A stretch of DNA of 64,000 nucleotides from Sphingobacterium detergens. Lineage in GTDB: Bacteria > Bacteroidota > Bacteroidia > Sphingobacteriales > Sphingobacteriaceae. A program made the translations under genes and the position numbers. A model generated the notes under the pieces. It had not been told where the DNA came from and did no database searches. It saw only the letters and a program-made list of their open reading frames with translations. How positions within the stretch are numbered: position 1 is the stretch's first letter; each line of letters starts with the position of its first letter. Positions 1 through 7,596 of this stretch are shown piece by piece. The stretch is taken from contig NZ_RAPY01000005.1 in the NCBI RefSeq assembly GCF_003610355.1, positions 1 to 64,000 on the forward strand, given 5' to 3'.

Positions 1-126
1 CACGCTTACATGATTGTGTTTTCTTAAAGAACTTATCTCGCTTCAACTTCCGTATCCGCTATATTTCAATGAGCATTGCGCTCCTCTTTATCTTTTTTTT
101 GTTTCCCTCCGTTTCCGTTGGGACTG
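1..126 (-). other. Probable 5' leader of an rRNA operon that leaves the window leftward
   Basis: Read on the minus strand, this stretch follows a strong promoter and holds no open frame. It carries GTTCTTTAAG (positions 32 to 23), which resembles the boxA-like antitermination element seen just ahead of bacterial 16S genes, and it ends in GTAAGCGTG at the window edge. The layout (promoter, purine-rich leader, boxA-like element) is what Sphingobacteriaceae rRNA operons look like from memory. The 16S gene itself would lie outside the window, so the identification is inference. Another highly expressed RNA or gene is possible. Confidence 0.5.
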
Positions 127-157
127 CAAAGGTAGAAATCTTTTTTGAAATTCCAAA
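127..157 (-). promoter_or_regulatory. Strong Bacteroidota promoter, proximal, reading left
   Basis: On the minus strand there is TTTG (157 to 154), a 19-bp spacer, and TACCTTTG (134 to 127). This matches the Bacteroidota primary-sigma promoter TTTG-N19-TAnnTTTG exactly and is followed by GCAGTCC. The A/T-rich stretch upstream would suit an UP-like region. Transcription should start near position 120 and run into the leader at 1-126. Confidence 0.65.
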
Positions 158-310
158 AAACTTTTGAAGTTTTTTTTCTTTTTCTTTTTCCCGATTTCAG
201 CGTTTAAAATAAACTGAACGGGATTTTAAATCCTGTCGCGCTCACCTAAACCCTTCTTTTTTTCATGGCCTCTTCTTTCGAAGTAACCGTCCCTCCCTTG
301 CGGAGTGGTG

Positions 311-343
311 CAAAGATAGGGAGTTTACTAACAAACTTCCAAG
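311..343 (-). promoter_or_regulatory. Second upstream promoter in tandem, reading left
   Basis: On the minus strand there is TTG (342 to 340), a 21-bp spacer, and TATCTTTG (318 to 311), a perfect TAnnTTTG -7 box followed by CACCACTCC. It lies about 185 bp upstream of the proximal promoter and points the same way. Tandem promoters are typical of rRNA operons. The transcript between the two promoters holds no convincing gene. Confidence 0.5.
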
Positions 344-357
344 CCTTTTGTTCTTAT

Positions 358-1581
358 TTATTTCATTTTGCCGCTAACTCGCTGTGAACTTGGCGGATTC
401 TTTTTGTGAAACAGCATCCCGGGGGGCTCCGGAGGACAAAAAAGGACGGTTATAGCCAGATCGGACGCAGGGAAACAGCGCCGAGACTGTGGAAACGCTG
501 TGGAAAGGTGGCGCAAGGGGATGGTGGAACCGCAGCGGATACACAGTGGAAAGGCCGGAGAATGCAACGCGGATAGAAACAGAGGCCTCATGGGAAAAGG
601 GGGGCCGGCTGAGCTCGGGTTAACAAAAGGCAAGTGATGCACGGAATGATTCCGGAAACAAGGATGGTATAATTATAATGATCGCTGCTAGACAGGTTCC
701 CTGCCGCCGCTCCGCAGTAGGGATGACTATGCGGGTCTTATATTTATAGCAGCACCCTGTGGATATAATGGAGCTGGGGCAGATCGTTATAAAATGACCT
801 GTTCAGGGCACAATCAGGAAGAAACAGCAACAATAGAACTTAACAGCGGATCTCATGGGTATCCGCAGAAAATCCAGTAGCACGGAAAAAGTCCACACTG
901 CAACAGCGGGACAACCGGCAGATTGCTTTCGAATTGCTTAGAAAATAATAGGGATATAACTGGGAGTTTACAGGGGGTTAACAGGGGTATAACAGGGGTA
1001 AATCCCTGCTAATCCCGTGTAATACCATAGTTAATACTTAAATATAACTTTCTTAGATACAAACAAGATAGGACGCAGCTCCAACGAAGACCTGGAGCGG
1101 CTATTGACAACAAGCTATCGTTTCAGATCAGGTCGACCGCGATGTTCAGCTCCACCAATATCCGGAAAGCCATTAAATAGCAGAACAACTGGGGAACCTG
1201 ATACCGGGGAATAAGATAAAAACAGTCAGTTGGGATTATTCGGAAAAGGGATTCCCAAAAAGTAAAAAAATCACGGTTTACTAACAGAAAATATGTCACC
1301 AAGTTGCTCGCCCCCGTCGTGATGAACCTCAGGACTCCACCCTACCTCAGTACAGACAGATTTGATATCTGTCCATGCTGCCATCCACGGTGAGTTCGAT
1401 TCTGACACGCTAGAACACCGGGATATACCCCAGTAGAGAATTCAAAGTGGGTAGGAACTAAAACCGACACTTTTGGTCAAATATGTTATAAACAACATAC
1501 AAATCGGTTACGAATAACTAAACCTAACTTAAAACTAGACAATTCCCACTATTACATAAATAATTCCTCTTAAAGTTTTTT
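358..1581. other. About 1.2 kb with no credible gene
   Basis: No open frame here has a usable start, plausible composition or recognisable motif. A 94-codon minus-strand frame at 358-642 is Pro/Ser-rich with no ribosome site and looks like chance. The GC-richer texture of 420-920 differs from the flanking AT-rich DNA and may be relic sequence. The only clear structure is the short repeat at 971-1008. The next gene start is at 1665. Confidence 0.5.
971..1008. repeat. Three 11-bp tandem copies of a CAGGGG unit plus an inverted half
   Basis: CAGGGG begins at 971, 982 and 993, exactly 11 bp apart, with TTAA or TATAA between copies. The complementary CCCTG follows at 1004-1008. The 11-bp period is roughly one helical turn. 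It could be a protein-binding array, a small folded repeat, or relic DNA. I do not recognise it. Confidence 0.45.
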
Positions 1582-1597
1582 ACGCAATCGATTGATT
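1582..1597 (+). promoter_or_regulatory. Operator-like palindrome CAATCGATTG upstream of the propeller/barrel operon
   Basis: ACGCAATCGATTGATT lies 67 bp ahead of the start codon at 1665. Its core CAATCGATTG (1585-1594) is a perfect CG-centred palindrome. The same 16 bases recur at 35233-35248 upstream of a SusC operon, and a related pair is at 26617-26652. CG-centred palindromes of this shape are typical of LacI-family operators, so a shared regulator is inferred. No LacI gene is in the window. Confidence 0.55.
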
Positions 1598-1664
1598 CTT
1601 CAGCTCTTGTTTTTTATAACCAAATAATTACTTATTTTAACCTAACCAATAAACTTAAAGAAAT

Positions 1665-2816
1665 ATGAGGCCCATAATTCTCCTATTAACCGTAATATCT
1701 ATTTTGAGTAAAATAGATGTCAAAGCTCAAAATCTGATTTATGCAAAAGACATCCCAAATGAAAAGATCAGGATAATTCCCGAAACAACGCAAGGGGGCA
1801 CAGTTTCCGAACTGTTAAGTGATTTGGAATATATTCCTCTAAAACGAACCAATAATAAACTACTAAGTGATGTCTATGAATTGGAAAGTACCGCAGAGCG
1901 TATTGGGATATTAAATCGAGACGGCCACTTTCACCTATATGATATCAAAGGTAACCTTCTTAAAATAATTAATACGGTTATTGGTGTAGAAGATAAAAAA
2001 GGAATTTTACTTTTCTCTCGAATTAAATTTAACGAAAAAGGTGTTGAACTTCTACATGGTCCATTTAAAGCTCGTTACGACATGAATGGAAATTTTATTG
2101 ATACCATCAGTAACCGAAAAGATGAGTCGAAAAATGTCACACAAATTGGCACTAAAAAATGGACATATTATTCTCCAGACTTAGGTAACCCCCAAATTAA
2201 AACAACTAATGCGCTACAACTCGGGGACAGTATCATGGTAAAATATGAAAAACTAGATTCCGTATTAATCTCTTATGGCTTGCATCAGCCTTTAAGCCCA
2301 AATTTCAATAATAAAGCTTATGCAAGCTTTGATTACAACACCAAATTATTCGAACTGGATAGCAATGGTATTTCGAAAGTTTACCAATTTATCTTCCCAT
2401 TAAAGAATACGGTCAACTTGGATGAAGTTCGCAAAGTAAAGGATTATATAAATTATATGCATTATTACAATGCACATCGGGAGGAAATCCGAACATTGGA
2501 TAACGTGATTAATTATAAAAACCATCTTATCCTACAGCTAAAAAAACCAAACAATTTTTGGATAGCGTTAAATTTAGCCACCAAAAACGTTATCGGCCTC
2601 ACAAATATTCTTCCAGACAAAAGCAGCGACTATTTACCATTTATGGATAGCAATATATTACGCAGCGACGGTGAATATTTATTCTCCTTTTTGTCCCCCC
2701 AAGACATTCGCATTGCCATCAGTAAATCCAAAGAAGAGTTTCATCCCGTTAGCGAACGGCTTAGAATGTTGGAAAAATCCAATAACCCGGTATTTGTCCG
2801 ATTCAAACTTAAATAA
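1665..2816 (+). CDS. Exported protein of the 6-bladed beta-propeller type
   Basis: This 383-residue protein has a signal peptide (residues 1-21, ending VKA-Q) and no lipobox cysteine, so it should be periplasmic or at the outer membrane. After residue 45 the segment LSDLEYIPLKR and the later INRDGHFHLYD-like strands follow the pattern of the Bacteroidota 6-bladed propeller family (NHL-like), whose members usually have no known enzyme activity. It is 5 bp ahead of the beta-barrel gene at 2822 and is surely cotranscribed with it. Propeller proteins often accompany TonB-linked receptors and may help bind ligand. The ATG follows AAAGAA, an acceptable A-rich initiation region. Family assignment is from sequence pattern only. 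Confidence 0.6.
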   Translation: MRPIILLLTVISILSKIDVKAQNLIYAKDIPNEKIRIIPETTQGGTVSELLSDLEYIPLKRTNNKLLSDVYELESTAERIGILNRDGHFHLYDIKGNLLKIINTVIGVEDKKGILLFSRIKFNEKGVELLHGPFKARYDMNGNFIDTISNRKDESKNVTQIGTKKWTYYSPDLGNPQIKTTNALQLGDSIMVKYEKLDSVLISYGLHQPLSPNFNNKAYASFDYNTKLFELDSNGISKVYQFIFPLKNTVNLDEVRKVKDYINYMHYYNAHREEIRTLDNVINYKNHLILQLKKPNNFWIALNLATKNVIGLTNILPDKSSDYLPFMDSNILRSDGEYLFSFLSPQDIRIAISKSKEEFHPVSERLRMLEKSNNPVFVRFKLK

Positions 2817-2821
2817 GATCC

Positions 2822-5638
2822 ATGACCAAAGTATATTTTCAAACTTTATCTCTATCTCTCCTTCTTATACTATTGAACATAAACGGCTTTGCTCAAACCA
2901 AAATAGAAGGTATTGCTATTGATACAGCGCACAACAATATCTTACGATCTGCCACAGTATCAGTTTACGAGAAAGGCAATAAAACAGTAGACAAGGTTAC
3001 GCTTACAGATACTTACGGAAAATTTAGAATTAATGATTTAGGTATCAACAAAACCTACCTATTGGAATTAAGTCACCAGGGTTTTAAGAAAGCAATTCGG
3101 GAATTTACCCTGAAGAAAGATGAGTCCAAAAATTTAGGAAAGATTCATATGGATTTCCTGGAGAACGAATTGGAGGAAGTGGAAGTTCTCCCTCCTGTAA
3201 GAATGAACGGGGATACTTTGGAATTTAACGCCGATGCTTTTAAACTGGACAGCAATGCCGTCGTAGAAGATCTATTGCGTAAGCTTCCCGGCATTGTGGT
3301 TTGGGGAGACGGAAGCTTGACATATAATGGAAAAGAGATTCCTAATGTACTGGTTAACGGCAAAGAGTTTTTTGGATCCAGTAAAGCGATTGTATTACAG
3401 AATCTGGCTAAAGATGCTGTTCAAAAGTTACAGATCTACGATAAGCGGGATGAAAAAGAAAGAAAGGAAAACCCGCTCGATGCTGCTCTCGAAATGAACG
3501 TAACATTAAAAAAAGGAAAAGAAAAAATGTATTTTGGAAGCTTATCCTATGGTAGTGGTACAAGCAAACGCTACCAACAACATTCCAACCTTAACTTATC
3601 AACTGGCAAATCACAATACACCCTAGCCTATTCGGGCAACAACAGCAATAAAGATCTCCAAAGCACTGATCAATTATTAAAAAACACCAGTTTTAAAGGT
3701 GTAGGTATTAATGCTGATTTCGATTCAGATTTTTTAAGCACGGGGATCAACAATCAACATGTCCTTAGCGGCAGATATCAGTACGATATTGTAGGAACCA
3801 ATCAAGTCAATCGAAAACATCTCTTCACTAGCAGTGTGTTAAGCCGTTGGGACAATATTATCAATAAGGATCATTCAACTACCGCTTTTCTTTCTAATGA
3901 AAATGCAATCGATAATCAACGAACAAATGACAGTGAAAGTCAAAACAAAAGAGAAAATCTATTAGCAGCTCTAAAATACACCAATACAGGCGGAAAAGTT
4001 GGCAATCGATTTGCAAACCTATCTGCGGATGCGGATTTCGAACGCAGTTCTAACCAAGAAAATTCTGTCATCCTAAATGAATACAATTATACGAATGAAC
4101 ATGCACAAAATACGATCCGAAATAATGGCGATTATCGTAAAAATAGATTATCCTACAGCACCAACATTGATCTATATGATGTGAATTCAAGTCCAAACAT
4201 GATAATTCATGACAAAAAAGGGAAATCATTGGGAGAATTACTGACTTATAAATTGAAATGGGATGGATCAGCTTCTGAAACACAACAGTTCAATGAAATG
4301 CATAGTTCTTATACGAATGCTGATAACCAGGAACTAAATAGACAGGATCACCGAACGTATGATAAATCACTCAAAGAATTTAGCCAAAACATAGACCTTA
4401 GCATTCGCTATTTGGACTGGACTCTCACTCATAAGCTCAATTTCCATCATACAACCACCAATGACAATGTTATTAATTTAGTAGCCGATCAACCTCAGAC
4501 CAATTTGGATCTAACCCATCAAAGCAAGTTCAACCAACTTCAATACGAGCCAAATCTTGAAAAATCCTTTCGTATAAAAAGTCATTATCTTCAGGGACGA
4601 AGCAGCTCTTCGACGAATTTGACATTAGGAGTTGGTCTACGCTTATACAAATCAGAGAATCACTCGAGTTTGGATTATCGCAATTTAGCGCAGACGTTCA
4701 ATACATTTTTGCCACAGCTTCGCCTAAGTCGATACTACAACAAGAATAGCCAATACTACACAAACAGCTATTTACAATTAAATTATGATGAAGAGTATCC
4801 AAGCCTGGACCAGCTTAGACCTATTTATGACAACAGCAATGTAGCTTACCGCTTTTTTGGCGCAACAGAACTCAAAAAAACACAACGTACTAAAGCAACC
4901 TTTGGAACTAGCTTTAATGAACAACGTCAAAATGGTTATTCTGGCAATATAAGCCTCAGTTATACACTGTATAGGCGAGGGCTTTCTGATAGTATTTTAT
5001 TTAACGAGGCCCAGCAACAAAGATATCTTATTCAGATTGCTGCCCCGATGTCTTTATTTGGTATCAATGGTTACCTAAACAAAAACTATCCGCTCAACAA
5101 AACACAAGCGTTAAATTTTCAATTCGATTTTAGTCTAAGCTGGGGAAATAAATTCCAATATGTCGATGCAATAAAACAAGAAATGCATACAAATAGTCAA
5201 AATCTCAGTTTGAAAAGCTACTACACCATTCTTGATCGCTATCAAATCGGTTGGATAAATAGCTGGAATCGTTATGCGCGCCACAATAAACTATCCGAAA
5301 AGAACAATGATTATGTATCCAATTATTGGAGCTCCGGATTAAGCATGAGCTATTCATTATCAAAACGCTGGCAAATAAATAGTAACAGTACAAGCCGACT
5401 GTCTTCCTCTAGCAATTTCAAAGATCATGCATTAATCTGGAATGTAAATACAACATATCGTTTATTGCCTGGAAATAACCTCGAACTAAAATTATCAGCC
5501 TATGATTTACTAAAGGAGAATAAAGGATTATATATTAACAATGGGCTGACCGAATTTACACAGGGCTATCGCAATAATTTAACGCAATACTTTATGTTAT
5601 CTTTAACCTATTTTCCTCGAAAATTTGGCTTCAAATAA
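2822..5638 (+). CDS. Outer-membrane beta-barrel protein with N-terminal carboxypeptidase-like domain
   Basis: This 938-residue protein has a signal peptide ending NGFAQ at about residue 25. A carboxypeptidase-regulatory-like beta-sandwich follows (about 28-105, with the pattern IEGIAIDTAHNN ... TLTDTYGKFRI). A plug-like segment comes next (about 115-235, LRKLPGIVVWGDGSLTYNG), then a long barrel rich in Y, N, S and alternating hydrophobics, ending in the short strand RKFGFK. This matches the 'outer membrane protein beta-barrel' family related to TonB-dependent receptors rather than classical SusC. No SusD follows it. It is probably coupled to the propeller protein upstream. Ligand unknown. Confidence 0.75.
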   Translation: MTKVYFQTLSLSLLLILLNINGFAQTKIEGIAIDTAHNNILRSATVSVYEKGNKTVDKVTLTDTYGKFRINDLGINKTYLLELSHQGFKKAIREFTLKKDESKNLGKIHMDFLENELEEVEVLPPVRMNGDTLEFNADAFKLDSNAVVEDLLRKLPGIVVWGDGSLTYNGKEIPNVLVNGKEFFGSSKAIVLQNLAKDAVQKLQIYDKRDEKERKENPLDAALEMNVTLKKGKEKMYFGSLSYGSGTSKRYQQHSNLNLSTGKSQYTLAYSGNNSNKDLQSTDQLLKNTSFKGVGINADFDSDFLSTGINNQHVLSGRYQYDIVGTNQVNRKHLFTSSVLSRWDNIINKDHSTTAFLSNENAIDNQRTNDSESQNKRENLLAALKYTNTGGKVGNRFANLSADADFERSSNQENSVILNEYNYTNEHAQNTIRNNGDYRKNRLSYSTNIDLYDVNSSPNMIIHDKKGKSLGELLTYKLKWDGSASETQQFNEMHSSYTNADNQELNRQDHRTYDKSLKEFSQNIDLSIRYLDWTLTHKLNFHHTTTNDNVINLVADQPQTNLDLTHQSKFNQLQYEPNLEKSFRIKSHYLQGRSSSSTNLTLGVGLRLYKSENHSSLDYRNLAQTFNTFLPQLRLSRYYNKNSQYYTNSYLQLNYDEEYPSLDQLRPIYDNSNVAYRFFGATELKKTQRTKATFGTSFNEQRQNGYSGNISLSYTLYRRGLSDSILFNEAQQQRYLIQIAAPMSLFGINGYLNKNYPLNKTQALNFQFDFSLSWGNKFQYVDAIKQEMHTNSQNLSLKSYYTILDRYQIGWINSWNRYARHNKLSEKNNDYVSNYWSSGLSMSYSLSKRWQINSNSTSRLSSSSNFKDHALIWNVNTTYRLLPGNNLELKLSAYDLLKENKGLYINNGLTEFTQGYRNNLTQYFMLSLTYFPRKFGFK

Positions 5639-5689
5639 GGTTATGCTAGCCTTATTTACCAAAACAAAATAACCCAACATTTGATAACC

Positions 5690-5938
5690 ATGCCTTTTAT
5701 TTTACGCATTATAATTTTCATCTTCCTTTCTCTGTGCTTAAGTGCGCAAAACTGAAGCATTTACATTCATACGGACAAAGATTACCCTCTCCCTTTCGAT
5801 ACAGTCTGGTTTAAAGCATATGTGCTTGAGGATGGAAGACTTGCCAATACAGTGTTCAATCTGTCTATGCATATGGTCAGCATTTATATCATGGTCGTAT
5901 TTTCAAATAGTCTAACACACGGAGTAGCTATAAATTGA
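5690..5938 (+). pseudogene. Broken start of a macroglobulin (MG2)-like secreted protein
   Basis: From ATG at 5690 a signal peptide is readable (MPFILRIIIFIFLSLCLSAQ). An in-frame TGA at 5753 interrupts it directly after AQN. The same frame then continues with IYIHTDKDYPLPFDTVWFKA, which closely matches the N-terminal strand of Bacteroidota MG2-type proteins (usual pattern IHTDKxxYxPGDTVWFKAY). Homology fades after about 5860. Another frame then gives VYAYGQHLYHGRIFK and a stop, suggesting a deletion or junction with a second remnant. It directly follows the barrel gene, so it may once have been the third gene of that operon. Confidence 0.6.
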
Positions 5939-6028
5939 TCCTATTTCCTAAAAAACTAGTTCAAATTTTATCGAACCACTCACCGACCGAGCGATCTTTG
6001 TTTGCCATTCAAGGAATACCTCAAAAGA

Positions 6029-6064
6029 AAATCGCCCAGAAAGTGGATACTTTCTGGGCGATTT
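6029..6064 (-). terminator. Perfect 16-bp hairpin ending the large minus-strand operon
   Basis: The arms AAATCGCCCAGAAAGT (6029-6044) and its exact complement (6049-6064) enclose a GGAT loop. On the minus strand the hairpin is followed by TTTCTTTTGAGG, a T-rich tail. It lies about 80 bp beyond the stop codon of the discoidin lipoprotein gene at 6146. Confidence 0.75.
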
Positions 6065-6145
6065 CTAAATCGAATATCTTTGTTCTCCGATTATTAATAT
6101 CGAACTTCGTCTTTCCTTTGTTAAGTCTAAAAACGATAATTGCAA

Positions 6146-7540
6146 TTAATAAGCATACGCTCTAAATTCACCTAAGTGAGTAGATGTCGCGGAATTCATT
6201 GGCGCCGTCATCGTAATTCGTACATATCTTGCTTTGGTTGGTGCTACTTCATATTCTTGCCAAGCTGCTGGATTATCCGCAGAGTTAAAGGTCAAATCTT
6301 TCCCCAATAACGTCCAGTTTGTCTTATCCAAAGATACTTCAACGTTAAAAAGCTTAAATCCTCCTGTGGTATTATTGTGCCGTCTGATCATCCCGAAACG
6401 AGCGAAAACTTCCACTTTAGACATATCCACAATAAACCAATGTGGATATACTGGATTATTACTAGAGGACCAGGTAGAATGCCAATATGTTGTGATGTCT
6501 CCGTCTATGAGGCTTTTGCCTATACCATTTGCAGCGCCTTCCTTAGATTCAGTTGAAGATACCTCTGCTGTCCAACTTGTTTTTTCCAATAGTCCTACGC
6601 GTCCATTTAGAGCAGGCGAAGTCTGGCCTTCTGTCTCCATCGTGTACGTGATAGGAGTCATTGCCCCCTGAACATCAAATACTAGTTTTCCTTTTAAATC
6701 TGTGCTTCCTTCAACGATAACATTTTTGTTCACTCCGTTCAATTCATACTGAACTTTAACAGTAACGGGATCTTTTGTCGCATTTGTCCAAGACAAGATA
6801 CCTTTATTACCTTCGGTATACGGAATAACTGTCGGTAGAATCAACTTATATGTCAGCAAACCAGGAGCCGTTTGAGATTGAGCGGTCGCTGTTCTCTTCC
6901 ATTGGTCGTCCTGGAATTTTAATGAAAAATCTATCTTTTTGGTTTCGTCGGTTAAATTCAAAACCGTCACTGTGTCCTGTTTATTCCCCTTCAAGTCTAC
7001 CTCAAAAGATTTTCCCGCAACTGCATATGACAGTTTTCCTGGAAGCTCACGCTGTGATGTATTTGGGAAAATAAATGTTACCCCACCTGGAATTGCTTGT
7101 ACTGAAACATTCTCCATTTTATAATCCACCTCATAGGCTCTTGGTCTTAATATGGTTTTGGTCACTTTAGAGCCGGTACCATCCGAGGTAAAATATTGCA
7201 ATGCGAAGTCATAGCTTTTCAATTCACTTAAGTGAATGATTGTAGGCTCGTTGAATTTAGTGACATCCAATAGCTTATCTGCAGCACCATCTTTGTATTT
7301 GATCTGTGCTTTGACGACACGATCTGACAAAGCAGGCCAATGTATTTCTATATTTTGGTTGAAAGCTGATACATAAGTCAAATTTGTTGGCTTTGCTGTT
7401 GGGCGCGTCTCCGTCACAATGGTTTCCTGATCCCCTTGCTGCGGAAACACGAGTTCTTCTTCTTTACAACTCCCCATACTCAGTAAAAAAGCTCCTAAAA
7501 TGACATTAAATGCCCAGCTCATTTTAAAATTCCTTTTCAT
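6146..7540 (-). CDS. Lipoprotein with Fn3-like repeats and a C-terminal F5/8 type C (discoidin) domain
   Basis: This 464-residue protein has a lipoprotein signal (SMGSC, Cys about residue 26). The following KEEEL resembles the Bacteroidota lipoprotein export signal, so surface exposure is likely. Residues about 50-150 look like a fibronectin-III/DUF4998-like beta-sandwich; a second sandwich region follows. The last 135 residues are a discoidin domain: LIDGDITTYWHSTW, PHWFIVDMSKVE, FNVEVSLDKTNWTLLG and the closing ARYVRITMTA. Discoidin domains typically bind glycans. It is the last gene of the twelve-gene operon and probably acts as a surface glycan-binding protein beside the M60 peptidase. 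No catalytic motif is visible. Confidence 0.7.
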   Translation of the reverse strand: MKRNFKMSWAFNVILGAFLLSMGSCKEEELVFPQQGDQETIVTETRPTAKPTNLTYVSAFNQNIEIHWPALSDRVVKAQIKYKDGAADKLLDVTKFNEPTIIHLSELKSYDFALQYFTSDGTGSKVTKTILRPRAYEVDYKMENVSVQAIPGGVTFIFPNTSQRELPGKLSYAVAGKSFEVDLKGNKQDTVTVLNLTDETKKIDFSLKFQDDQWKRTATAQSQTAPGLLTYKLILPTVIPYTEGNKGILSWTNATKDPVTVKVQYELNGVNKNVIVEGSTDLKGKLVFDVQGAMTPITYTMETEGQTSPALNGRVGLLEKTSWTAEVSSTESKEGAANGIGKSLIDGDITTYWHSTWSSSNNPVYPHWFIVDMSKVEVFARFGMIRRHNNTTGGFKLFNVEVSLDKTNWTLLGKDLTFNSADNPAAWQEYEVAPTKARYVRITMTAPMNSATSTHLGEFRAYAY

Positions 7541-7596
7541 CTTTAAATAACGTTTATTCCACCAGTACGATGGAGCTTAGTTTATAATCTATTTTC

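Noticed and set aside
358..642. 94-codon minus-strand frame
   Set aside because: No ribosome site or recognisable motif; Pro/Ser/Phe-rich composition typical of non-coding DNA upstream of a promoter.
1355..1430. tRNA-like signs: TTCGATTC resembling a T-loop, and a hairpin GACAGA...TCTGTC upstream
   Set aside because: No acceptor stem or D-arm fits, the T-stem has a mismatch, and the putative anticodon loop has a pyrimidine at position 37. Most likely chance.
5935..6165. 76-codon plus-strand frame
   Set aside because: It runs across the perfect terminator hairpin and into the end of a convergent gene.
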